Both the position numbers and the translations under genes were made by a program. The notes below the pieces were generated by a model. The model was not told where the DNA came from. It did not search any database and worked only from the letters and a program-made list of their open reading frames with translations. Of a stretch of DNA of 64,000 nucleotides, positions 11,640 through 22,683 are shown piece by piece. Source of the stretch: Lantana camara (taxonomy: Eukaryota > Streptophyta > Magnoliopsida > Lamiales > Verbenaceae); NCBI GenBank assembly GCA_037501455.1, contig CM074856.1, positions 18,373,001 through 18,437,000 of the forward strand, read 5' to 3'. How positions within the stretch are numbered: the stretch's first letter is position 1; every line of letters begins with the position of its first letter.

Positions 11640-12715
11640 TAAGATTAAGTTGAAGGAAGTAGGGATTGTGAAAGAATTTGCATAAGTATTCCCTGAGGAT
11701 TTAGAGTATTTACCACCCTACAGAGAAATAGAATTTGTCATTGAGCTAACACCAGGCGCAGAACCCTATTCTAAGACCCGTATCGCATGACACTAGCTGA
11801 GTTACAGGATTTGAAGAAACAACTCCAAGAGTTAACAGATAAACACTTTATCCGGCCTAGCACATCACCTTGTGGAGCTCCAGTGCTGTTTGTCAAGAAG
11901 GATGATGGAACAATGCGTATATGTGTTGATTATCTGGAATTAAATCGAATGACAATCAAGAAGAAGTATACATTACCCCATATCGACGAACACTTCTATC
12001 TACTTCAAGGTTCTAAGGTCTATTCAAAGTTGGATTTACGACAAGGATACTATCAGCTAAGGGTTCGAGAAGAAGATATTCCCAAGATTGCATTTAATTC
12101 TCGATTCGGTCACCATGAGTTTGTAGTGATGTCTTTTGATTAACTAACGCAACAACTACATTCATGGACTTGATGTATCAAATTTCCCAACCATTTTTGG
12201 ATCTATTCGTGGTGATATTTATTGATGATACCCTGATTTACTCAAAATCAGAGGAAGAACATGAAGAGCACTTATGGATGGTATTACAAACGTTGAAAAA
12301 TAACTAACTTTTCACAAAGTTCAGTAAATACGAGTTCTGGTTGGATCGAGTAACATCCTTGGGTCACATCAATTCTTAAAATGGAATTGAGGTAGATCCT
12401 GCAAAAATCGAGGCCATAACCAAGTGCGGACAACCCAAGAACGTATCTAAAGTTCGTAGCTTTTTGGGCTTAGCAAGATACTATCGAAAGGTTGCATCGG
12501 GTTTTTCTAAATTAGATGGACCTTTGACTTGACTCACCCATAAGGATCAACCTTTCGAGTGGGGAACAGACTGCGAAAAGAGTTTTGAAGAGGTCAGGAG
12601 AAAGCTAACTTCGGCACCTGTGCTCACATTACCAGAAGGCTTGGAAGGATTCGTAGTATATGCAGATGCCTCTAAGGAAGGATTTGGTTGTCAAACAAGA
12701 TGCCAGGTCACGTGA
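11640..12715 (+). pseudogene. gypsy reverse transcriptase with truncated RNase H
   Basis: RT motifs in order: [54 protein letters not shown] (open piece 11787-12143). After a stop and frame change come the FIDDTLIYS catalytic box at about 12217 and RSFLGLARYYRK near 12455. RNase H begins with VVYADASKEGFGC near 12655, but the rest of that domain (the remaining acidic residues) is missing and the sequence passes quickly to the pre-integrase region, so there is an internal deletion besides point lesions. Confidence 0.88.
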
Positions 12716-12769
12716 TTAGTAATATATCCTGAGATATATACTAAGATAATAGATGCTCAAACAAGAGAC

Positions 12770-14200
12770 GAAGAAATTCAACAATTAAAGAAAACCCTAG
12801 GAGCTGATGAGAATACGAAATTCAAAATTGATGATATAGGGATTTTGTGGTTTGGGCAACGAATTTTTGTGCTGAAAGAATTACGAGAAGATGTATTAAG
12901 AGAGACACACAAAACTCATCATGCAGTACACCCCGAAAGAACCAAGATGTATCGAGATCTTAAGCAACACTCTTGGTGGAGTGGGATGAAGCAAGATATT
13001 GTAGATTATGTGCAAAAATGCTTAACTTGTCAATTAGTTAAAACAGAGCACTAGTGACCGTTTGGAATGTTGCAATAACTATCGATACCCACCTAGAAAT
13101 GGGATCATATCACAATGACTATGTTGCTAGCTCACCAACCATTAGAGGCAACTATAATAGTATTTGGGCAATCGATGATAAAATTGCTAAGTCACCTCAT
13201 TTTCTACCTATAGGAACACAGTATAAAGTACAAAAGCTGGCAACTATATATCTCAAGGAGATCGTGCGACTTCGTGGTATACCAATGAGTATTGTGTTAA
13301 ATAGAGACCCAAAGTTTACCTCTAGATTCTGGAAAAGCCTCCCGGAGTAAATGAGAACGAAATTGTGTTTTAGTTCTGCTGCTCATCCTCAAACCGATGG
13401 CCAGTTTGAAAGGACTATTCGGATATTAGAAGACATGTTACGAGCATGCGTGCTTGATTTTGGTCTAGGATGGGACAAACACTTGCCCTCGTGGAGTTTG
13501 CTTACAATAACAACTATCAAACGACCATCCAGATGGCTCCTTATGAAGCATTATATGGATGAAAATGTCGATCCCCCATACATTGGGATTTAAGAGAAGA
13601 AAAGTCATTAACTAAGTTGGAAAAAGAGAAGACCTGGTCCGAGCTGATGTAAGAAACGACAGAAAAGATCCAAGCGATCAAACAAAACATGAAACCGGTA
13701 TAGGACAGACAAAAGAATTACGCAAATAAGAGACGAAAAGATTTAAAATTTGAAGTTGGAGATAAAGTGTTTTTGCGCATCTCTCATAGAAAAGGGTTTT
13801 CAAGGATCGAAAAATGAGGAAAGTTGAATCCAAGGAACATGGGACGTTTCGAAATCCTTGATAGAATCGGCCCTAGAGCTTACTGTCTTCTTTTACCATC
13901 TAAACTCTATAGAAATTCACAACGTGTTTCACGTATCGCAATTAAGAATAAACTATCCTTACGAGAAATACATCATTTCGCTACGTCCCTCTACAAGAAA
14001 ATTGACCTAGGATAGTTTCCTGTACGTATTTTGGATCGAAAACTTTACTAGTTTTGAAATAAAAAGATCCCTCAAATGAATGTGTTGTGGCGAAATTACG
14101 ATATAGAGGAGCCGATATAGGAACAAGAAGACGTTATGTAGAACGAATATCCCAAATCATCGATGATATAGGTATGAATCTGGGGACCACTTTCGTTTTA
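12770..14200 (+). pseudogene. gypsy integrase with degenerate C-terminal tail
   Basis: The H2C2 zinc domain (HKTHHAVHPERTK..., CLTCQLVK) is open at 12845-13054. The core follows in pieces: WAIDDKIAKSPHFLP, IPMSIVLNRDPKFTSRFWKS, a stop at 13348-13350, then AAHPQTDGQFERTIRILEDM. The first D of the catalytic triad sits in an altered context. Beyond 13600, out-of-frame pieces such as FEVGDKVFLRIS and the GRFEILDRIGPRAYCL box match the gypsy integrase C-terminal region. A trace of a chromodomain-like end (VLWRNY) is readable near 14085. Confidence 0.88.
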
Positions 14201-14210
14201 AGGAGGGGAG
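14200..14210 (+). other. Polypurine tract, gypsy element A
   Basis: AAGGAGGGGAG immediately upstream of the 3' LTR (two bases before TGTAACACC), the expected site for plus-strand priming. Confidence 0.8.
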
Positions 14211-14212
14211 TG

Positions 14213-15242
14213 TGTAACACCCCGTCAATAACCATAGTCGGACTTTATATATATATTTGTATTTGTTAAATATTAATATATTATTATTTAAATTTATTTG
14301 GACCTAAATAAATAGAATAGAAAGCTTTGGGGACGAAATTAGAAATTTTCAAAACTTTGAGGCAAAAAATAATAATAAAAAAAATAAAATTATTATCAGG
14401 CGGTCAAGCCCTGATATTAACACGCACGCACCCAACATATTTGCACACAAAACTTAACCTCACACATTAAACACATAGAAACCCTCCCTACAAGAAATGT
14501 CGCCATCGTCTTCTCGGTTCTCAACCAAATCCACTAAAATTATAGTGTTTCCGATCATCTCGTTGAGGAGAACACCGTTGTGAAATCGATTTCAAGTTAT
14601 ATTCAAAGACGAAAGAGAAATCGAGATGAAAGGCTGATCGAAAAACTTTGCCGACGGAGACGATCTCGCAGAAGTTTTAACCGGCGACCTTAGGCCTTTT
14701 GAAGAGCTCTGTAAGGCGAACCTATTTCTGGTAGCAGATGGTTGAAAATCATAGCGGTGGAGACGCGGTGGAGGTGCGACTGTGAATGAACAACGACAAC
14801 AACAACGGTTGGCTTTTTCCTGTGACTTTTTTCGGGGAATTAAAGGTGGGTTTTAAAGGGTTTGATTTGGGTGATATATATCTGCAGTCGGTTTGGATTA
14901 ATTGTAATCAATACGTGTTTAATTTGAGTTTGAAAATTTAGGGTTTAGGGTTATGTTTAAGAAGGGAATTTTTAAATCAATCCCTAACTTGAGATTTTAA
15001 GCTGAAATTGGTTAAAAATTCTTAAAAAGTATAAGAAGGCAATCATTTTGGCCATTTTTGGGGAATTTTCCGGTGACGTGAAGAGGTGGCCGACAGCGGC
15101 AGGCGGGCGACGACGGTGGTCCGGTGGCTTGACTCGCCGGAGAAACTCCAGAAGATTATTTATGACTTCCTGAATACATCTGTGCAATAATATTGACAAT
15201 TTGGTAGACTGTTAATACAATTGGGACTTAATTCTGTTTAAA

Positions 15243-15288
<46 letters not shown>

Positions 15289-17105
15289 GCAACAACAGAA
15301 ACAGTAACTCGTAACAATAAGATTGATTAATTCTGATTTATTCTTATTAATTTATTATTTCTGATTAATTCTAAATGTAATTATAAGAAATAATTAAAGT
15401 TTAACTTTGATTCTGAAATTTGTTTTGACCTTAACTTAGACGTGGGCTCACGAGATGAAACTATTGGACAACTTAGACTATTTTATGGACCATTTAATAT
15501 TTGATAATATTGTTTAAATAATTATTGGGACTTATATAAGTATTAATAAACATATAACAATAATACAACTTTGGACTTGAACTTTGAAATTTATTATGAC
15601 TTTATTTTGATGTGGGCCTTACCTATTGGATTGTAATGGAAAATTCAATCGACTTCGAGAACAATGTGATATCTGATAACACTAATATCTATCGATATTT
15701 ATATAATTGCTAATAAAATATAACGATAATTATTCATTGTTGTTAATTAACCAATTTATTATTAACTGAGTTAAGATTAAGTTATTAATTAGTAGACTTA
15801 GTATTTGCTACACTATGATTAACTAACTGGTGTCGATACATTATAGAAGTCGGTGATTTAGAAACTATTAATAATGAATAATAGAATATAAGATTAGCCC
15901 ATTACATTACTCTTGTCAGGTAACTTAAAGCAACAACAAGCAAACAAGGAAATTCAACAACCCAGAAGGAAATGTGGGAAGAACCCCTTCTTGCTGGAGA
16001 CAAAATACAACCCTCGTACCCTAGTATCTTTCTATCTGCTTCTATTCTTTCTTTTCTGCTTCTTTTATTCTATGTGTTTCTATTCTTTTTGTCTGCTTCT
16101 ATTATTCTATTTGCTTTTATTCTTTCTGTCTCTTTCTATTATTCTTGGACTGTTCTTTGACTTATCTTTGGCACTGCTCTTTGAATTATTCTGAATTTCC
16201 TTTTGAATTGTTTACTGATCTATTCTCTGAATTGTCTCTCGAACTGTTGGCTAATCTGTTACTGTCTGTTGATCTATTTATTGAACTTTTACTGTACTGC
16301 CTCCTGCTTGTTCACTGTCTTGTGTTCTGAGCCTCTGATTGATAGTCATTTTTCTGAATTGCTCTATAAGCCTACCCTAAACCTACCTAAGCCTGATTCT
16401 CTAACCAATTCTGTAAACCAAGAATAACGACTGCGGGGACCCCAAAGTTGTGTTAATTCCTACGTTCGCTCCCTGGGAATGACCATACGTGCATCTTTGG
16501 CCACTGTACTGTCCACTGCCACTGACTACTGCCTGGATTGATCATCTGGGAAGGCGATACAAGGCAAGACCTATAACATTTGACCCTCTGTGAACATTAT
16601 TTGTTTATCCTGTTCTTCATTTTTGTTATATTTATTACCGTCATTCTTCTGATGTGCTCAGCTACCTTTCTGTTCATTATTTTTCTGATGTGCTCTGCTA
16701 TCTTTCTGTTCCTGATTATTGTGATAATTCCCAATGAGTCATTTGACTCACCCTATACTTCCTCTATTTCGTTTTGTTCTCCAGAATGTATGAATAGAGG
16801 ATGCAATGCGGGATAGGAAAATTGAGCTAGGAGAAACCTTATGCTCTCTGGTATGAATATGATAGCGACAAAATTTCAAGTACAAATATGCTGGTTGAGG
16901 TGAGTTAGTCGGCCTATAGTGACGAATAGTATTACTACACTTTTGAACTTAGATAAGTATGTTGACTTTGAATATCCTTAGTATAGTATATTTGTAAATC
17001 AAATATGACTTTTGCATTAGTGTTTACACAGGTTTCGAGGAGTGACTGGTATCACCTGACACCCAGATCCCTGGGCCTACAGAGGCCCCAGGTCGGGGCG
17101 CCACA
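14213..17105 (+). repeat. 3' LTR of gypsy element A
   Basis: 2,893-bp partner of 6562-9425 with the same TGTAACACC and GGCGCCACA ends. It carries the (AAT)n tract at 15245-15289 and about 22 extra bp near 15965 (from agaaggaaatgtggg onward) absent from the 5' copy. The many substitutions between the copies indicate an old insertion. Confidence 0.93.
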
Positions 17106-18404
17106 TTAAATCGCTAATAAAATTATAAATTTGTAGGGGAGAGTCTATAATGGAAGGAGGACAAATACATAAATATTCTAAAATTTACATATACTTGTTA
17201 AAAAAATTAAAAATGTAGTGTGGCGTATGTTTTAAATTACTCTCTTATATGTCTGAATCACAAATTTGTTTGTGCAGGAATTTTTTAGGTGACTACTACT
17301 GTACTAGAGACTTAAGAAGTGGTTTTTGTGAAATCACCATCTATGTAGGGATTTTAAACATTCACTTATTCCGAGAGTTCAAAAGATAGTGAGACTCTAG
17401 AAGTAGCTCACACACAAATGAGCTGATTTCAAGAAGTGGTTACCATGTACATGCCAACATGGGATATTAGAGGATTTTAGTTAAATAAATCCCCATATTA
17501 ATTGTTTTACATTAATATATTGTTAAAATGGTTCTAACCCGAAACTCCAGGTTTAGGATGGAAAAAAACTTGAGTATATAGTCTTTGGCTGAAAGTACCA
17601 GCTAAATATCCAGCCTTTTCTGGGAGAGGTGTTTTTATTGTACTGCCGCTATTTTTTTTTTTTTTTAAATTCAGTTCTTGAATATCACGTTTTTTTTTTT
17701 TTTTTGGAGATAATTTCAGTGAATTTTTTTTTTTAAAATTTCAGTTCTTGAATATCACGTGTTTTCTTTGGAGATAATTTCAGTGAAAATTTTCCCCACT
17801 TGCTTTTATGCTAATTTAGGCGTTTTTCCTTCTCCCTCCAATTCCCGAATCTAGGAACAAATATATCTGCTTCACTTCTACAACACATTAATGTGGTTGG
17901 TAAAAGTGTGAATGTAAGTATATTTGGTAGAAGATATTTTGTAGATCTTTTGTAGGATTTGTTATTCTGTTATTAGGTTTACAGATGTCCTTTTAGTATT
18001 ATATTTAGGATATAATTGGTTGTAATTATCTTATAAAATCGTCTAGAATATTTTGTATAGGTTTTATGTACTCTATATTTTCCGTTGTAATTATATTTTT
18101 AAAAAGAACATCAATGTGCCATTAATTTAGTTTAAAAACATAGATTATTGGATATCAGTAACTTTTATTTTAGTAAAACAAGGTAAGGACAGACATGGAA
18201 GGATAATGATTATAAAATAGAAAAGTAAAAATGTGAAAATTTAAGGCTATTTAAATAGAAGTTATCGATTAAAGTAAATGAGAATTTGTGTAATATACCC
18301 AGAATTTTTATATTTTCTAACCGTCTCTTGGTGGTTTGCTAACCCCCAAAGTAAACTCGCCCTTATAGGATTAAATGTGTTATGGGCATACTTAGCGGAC
18401 CAAA
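17106..18404. other. No gene seen; AT-rich spacer with a local tandem duplication
   Basis: No supported coding region. The one clear structure is a direct duplication of about 57 bp: 17667-17725 and 17736-17791 both read through cagttcttgaatatcacgt and ggagataatttcagtga, separated by T-runs. The T-tracts differ in length between copies. Confidence 0.55.
17667..17791. repeat. Two-copy tandem duplication
   Basis: Two copies of ~57 bp as above. The first contains an expanded T-run where the second reads gttttcttt. A simple local duplication with no sign of function. Confidence 0.8.
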
Positions 18405-18413
18405 ATTACATAA

Positions 18414-18703
18414 CGAATAAATATTTGTAGCATTCTAAACTATCAGCATTTAACTTTATAATTTAAACTAAAAGATATCCAAGTTTACAACCTCAACTAT
18501 TGTTTTTTAAAAAAGTGTAGCCTGATTTCACTCACTGTGTGACACGTACAAGAAATTTCTTCCACTTGTCATACGATGAGTGAAATCAGGTTGCACTTTG
18601 TTAAAAAAAAAAACAATAGTTGAGGTTGCAAACATAGATTTTTTTTTTTAGATTGTAAAGTCAAAAAACATTGAAAATTCAGAATGTTACAAATATTTAT
18701 CCC
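18414..18703. mobile_element. Mutator-like MITE, 290 bp, nearly fully palindromic
   Basis: Both halves are inverted copies of each other for most of the length: left ATAAATATTTGTAGCATTCT against the inverse of the right end ATAAATATTTGTAACATTCT, and a central arm with acctcaactattgtttttt and cctgatttcactca. The flanks attacataa (18405-18413) and attagataa (18704-18712) agree at 8 of 9 positions, the Mutator duplication length. Long inverted arms would give hairpin RNA if transcribed. Superfamily assignment is an inference from duplication length. Confidence 0.7.
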
Positions 18704-18779
18704 ATTAGATAATTGTCATACTTGTTTCCCATGTGATCACAAAGAGTCTCCCTAACCACTCTCCTAAAATCCTACCCTA

Positions 18780-20192
18780 TTATGTAACCTAACCACGTTG
18801 AGGCCGCCGTTAGCGGGCTGCCATACCACCGACGGCGCCAGACTCTAAGAAAGAGAATCTGCAGCAGTCGACAAATACTTCTGCTGCAAGAGAGGGGCAG
18901 TGCGGAACAACAAAAATATCATACGAGCTGTTGTCTCGATGACGAAACAATCGTCGGTTCCACGAACAGGAAAATTTCACGTCTTCCCTAAGGATCCGAT
19001 AAGAAAATCATATGGTATTGTATCAGAATGCAATGGGATCTCGTATATAAAGTTAACTGATGAGGAAATAGAGGAATTATCCAAGCCATTTCGATTCGCC
19101 TTCATAGGGAAGTTTTCACATGGATACCCTTTGATGGAACGTTTACACGAGCATTTCAAGGTTTATTGAATGTAAAACACATGCTAATCAGATTAAACTG
19201 CGATAAAGACTACTAAAAAATATGGTTAGGTCGTATGTTAATGTTTGATGGTTACCCTACGCGTGTTCCCTAAAGGATACCTATTTTTAATCCAAAAATT
19301 GAGTCATCTATAGCTCCTGTTTGGATGCTCCTGCCTTCACTTAAACCTCATTTTTTTAAGCCGGGGATACTTTATGATATTGTGAGATAGATTGGGGAGC
19401 CTTTGGGATTTGATGAAGGAACTTTTGATTGAAATAGGCCGGATTTTGCAAGGGCAAGATTAGTATAGGGTTTCTTGGTGGAACCCTAATCCAACCAATT
19501 ATATATGAAAGGCTACCAGCTTATTGTTGAAAGTGTTCAAGTCTTGGACATGATGCCAATGTTTGTCATGATGCAATCATGGGTTACAGCGTAGATCAAT
19601 AAGATGGAAAAGCCACTCACAAATCTGTTTTTACAAACCAACAAGATCAAAAAAATATATTGGTGGAGAAACGAGCAAAGCAAAATAATGAATCTACACA
19701 AAAAATGGCCGGAACAGAAACAAATATTTTACAGAAAGAAAATGTAACTGCGAAAACGCAAGTTTAGGTGCAACTAACACCAGTCACAACTCACAAATGA
19801 GCGAGACTTGCAAAAAATAAATGGAGAAAATAATGTAAATTCTGGAAAAATATCAATTAATGAACCCAGTATTTCTATTGTTGTGGCAGGTAATGAACAA
19901 GGAACAAGGAATAATCATCAAGACTATCATGTTGATAACAGGGGCAGGAAAGTGATGATAATAAGAAGCCTCCACCACTGGAAGACTCACGAGACCAACA
20001 CGATTTAGATCAATATGAAGAGGATGGAGATCGGGCTGGTAACAAAATGCCTGATCAAATTGACAGTGACCGGAAAAAGAATATATTAGAGTTAGCTGGT
20101 GAAATGTTGATTATCTAAAGCAACTAGCCTTAGACAAGAGTGCCAAATCAGAAGATGAACTAGATGGAGAACAAGGCTTCACGCCATCTATT
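18780..20192 (+). pseudogene. L1-type LINE ORF1 remnant (DUF4283-like domain), cut by copia B
   Basis: The 18900-19169 piece encodes ISYIKLTDEEIEELSKPF then RFAFIGKFSHGYPLM, the start of the DUF4283 domain common in plant L1 ORF1 and related proteins. The decayed frame continues with MLMFDGYPTRV, SSIAPVWMLLPSLKPHFF and IGEPLGFDE, in the order expected for that domain, but with many stops. The acidic/polar segment to 20192 would be the variable tail. The sequence breaks at 20193 where the LTR of copia B begins. No ORF2 (endonuclease/RT) was seen in the window. Confidence 0.75.
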
Positions 20193-22669
20193 TGTTAGGA
20201 CTTAGGAATAGTGCCCTAAAAAGTCAGTTCGGTGTAATCTGCTTTGGGTTTGTCCTTATATCACAAATAATATTTGAATAGTATACGTATGATATGATAT
20301 CATAGGCAAATACTTCTTTATGTACAATTACGTGTTTTGTGTGTCTCCTACTACGTGCGCATGTATTAGAACTCCTCTAATCCATCAGGCTATTAAGAAC
20401 TTTGTCATTAGGTGAATGACACATGAAACAAGCCATAACTCAAGCCAAATCAGAAACTACTCAAAGTCAATGAGCCCAACGAACAGTGGGAGTGTCAATT
20501 AGGCTCGAATAAGAGGCTTGCTTGTGGGATTGTGTCCTTAAGAAGGATCACCCAGTTTCATGGGGTGTAAAGTGCATAAGTTGATATGTACACAATACAC
20601 GAGGGTGCTCATTATGAGAACGAATACACTAAGTTGTCCCGTGTGAGAAGACTCCTAAATGGGAAAGGAAGTTTCCACTTCTACAAGAGGAAACTTCTAG
20701 ATTAGGAAACCATCTCACAGGTCAATGGCATGAGTAATTAATCCTTTGACTTGAGATTCCATTGATATCTTGTGTGAGCAAACTAGGTAAACTTAGATAT
20801 TGGTCTAAAAGGGTGTCACTCGAGACACCTGAATTATGACTTATGTTGGGGCTACAAAAGTGGCACATGGAGGCAGATGAGAATCAAGAAAGGACCTGCA
20901 CTTGTTTAAGTTGAGAAGATCTCTTATTGCATATATCGTTCATATACCATGCTAAAACCCTCAGTTAAGGTGGTGGATTAAGAAATCAAGAAAAGTATTT
21001 CTTGGATTGAGATCAAATAGATATGAAACAAACTTAGCTTTAAGATGAAGAGTAATGGGGCTCTCATTATTCCCATGCCCTAGGTCTTAATCGAGAGATG
21101 GAAGGGTAGGAGTATTATGTCTCGTGGATGTCATTGACTGAAAGGTTCTTTCGATTTAATTCGTTGTTCGGGTACGGGCTACACACCTATTGTTAAACTA
21201 TGATCGCGTGTCTGTGAACTAATTAATTAATAAGTGTATTACTTAATTAGACTTACTGCTAACTAAATAATGAACCTAGAGGGTCACACACAAATGCAGG
21301 TTCAAAGGGTATTGTTGGAAAGATCAAATAATTGATCGAAATAAGACTACACGTGTAAAGTACATTGTGACACGTGAGCAAGTTTTGGCGTGTGGTCCAA
21401 TTGAGAAATTTGACCATGTGTTAGTTAATTGGAGAATTAATTATAGAGACCAAATGTAATTAATTGGAGAATTAATTATAAAGCCCAAGTATAACTAATT
21501 GAAAAATTAATTATAAAGCCCAAATATAATTAATTGTAAAGCCCAATCCGGAATAAAGAAGCCCGATAAATAATTAATTATGAATTAATTATTAATCAAA
21601 AATTGGTATTTTTTTTTATGAAATAAATATGACATTATCTAACTTTATTTATTTAAGAGATAAATAAAGGATATTATCATCCTTATTTGAGAAATAAATG
21701 AGAAGATATTATCTTACGTTATTTGAGAAATAAGTAACAAGATAATATCAAGACTTATTTATTTATGAAATAAATAAGTGAAGATAATATCAAGTTGTTA
21801 TTATCATAAGTATTTATTTATGAAATAAAAGTGATGATAATATCAAGTTGCTATAATCATAAGTTCTTATTTATGAAATAAATATAAAGATAATATCATG
21901 TGGTTATTATCCTTGTTATTTATTTATGAAGTAAATAAAAGGATAATATCATAAAATATATATTTATGAAATAAATAGAGGATAAAATCATAAGTTATTT
22001 ATTTGTGAAATAAATAATTGTGAGATAATATCCTAAAGTTGTTAGGATAATTATACTAATTAATAATATGATTATTAATTAGTTATATTATAATATTTCA
22101 TTATGTAATTTAAGATGAGATAAGACTCTTTCCTTATCAGATGAAAAATATCGTTATTTTTTCTTAGATAAAAGAGAAGAGTTTTCTCTCATTCTCTTAG
22201 ACCGGCATTCATGAAGTGTCATTCTCTATTACGGAGAAAAGAAAAGAAAATAAAAAAAAAACTCCTCCACTCTAACATGAAAAGATGGTGCTTTCTTTTT
22301 GGAGCTTATGCGTGAATTATCTCACGCATCAATTGGATTTTGACGGGAGAAATTTCTTGCTCTCTATCCAATACACAAATTATAGCACTAGCATACTCAC
22401 TAATCTAATTTTGAATGTAGGACTGTGTGGATACATTCTAAAGGGCTTCTACTTTGGAGTTTTAAAGGAATGAACCGAAAGTGAACTAGGAAAATTCATT
22501 ACCGCATAAAGAATGTTTGAAGGTGGCTTAAACCGTTTCAAGAAAGCTTCTAATAAAGTAAGTTATTTAGAAACTCTCTGTTGAGTTTCGAAATAAAAAT
22601 TTCAAGCTAACAATCCTTGTAGGAAAATTTTTTAATTTTCCGCTACGTTTCGAACCCGTTTTTCCAACA
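20193..22669 (+). repeat. 5' LTR of copia element B
   Basis: The start TGTTAGGACTTAGG and end CCAACA are near-inverse termini, and the end lies two bases before the primer site. With no partner LTR in the window, the left boundary depends on the TG start and the abrupt end of LINE similarity. The LTR contains the repeat blocks described at 21418-22045. Confidence 0.75.
21418..22045. repeat. Two tandem repeat blocks in copia B LTR
   Basis: Block 1 (21418-21545): about 3.5 copies of a ~35-bp unit containing ttggagaattaattataaag and ccca. Block 2 (about 21605-22045): roughly ten degenerate units of 36-56 bp, each with an imperfect palindrome of the type TTATTTATGAAATAAATAA followed by gataatatca. 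Each block 2 unit can fold as a small AU hairpin. Confidence 0.8.
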
Positions 22670-22671
22670 AA

Positions 22672-22683
22672 TGGTATCAGAGC
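22672..22683 (+). other. Primer binding site (initiator-Met tRNA), copia element B
   Basis: TGGTATCAGAGC two bases after the LTR end; perfect match to the standard primer site. Confidence 0.93.

Larger units (their letters stand above)
6562..17105 (+). mobile_element. Ty3/gypsy retrotransposon A (chromovirus-like), complete but decayed
   Basis: Full structure of 10.5 kb: two ~2.9-kb LTRs, a perfect tRNA-iMet primer site, eroded gag-protease-RT-RNase H-integrase in gypsy order, and a purine tract before the 3' LTR. The flanks are ttaag and ttaaa with TG...CA ends (4 of 5 match); shifting the boundary one base gives a perfect attaa pair. After the integrase the decayed frame resembles the chromodomain-bearing tail of the Tekay/Del lineage (LDRK..., VLWRNY-like), so a chromovirus is likely. 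The coding region is broken throughout and the element must be inactive. Confidence 0.92.
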
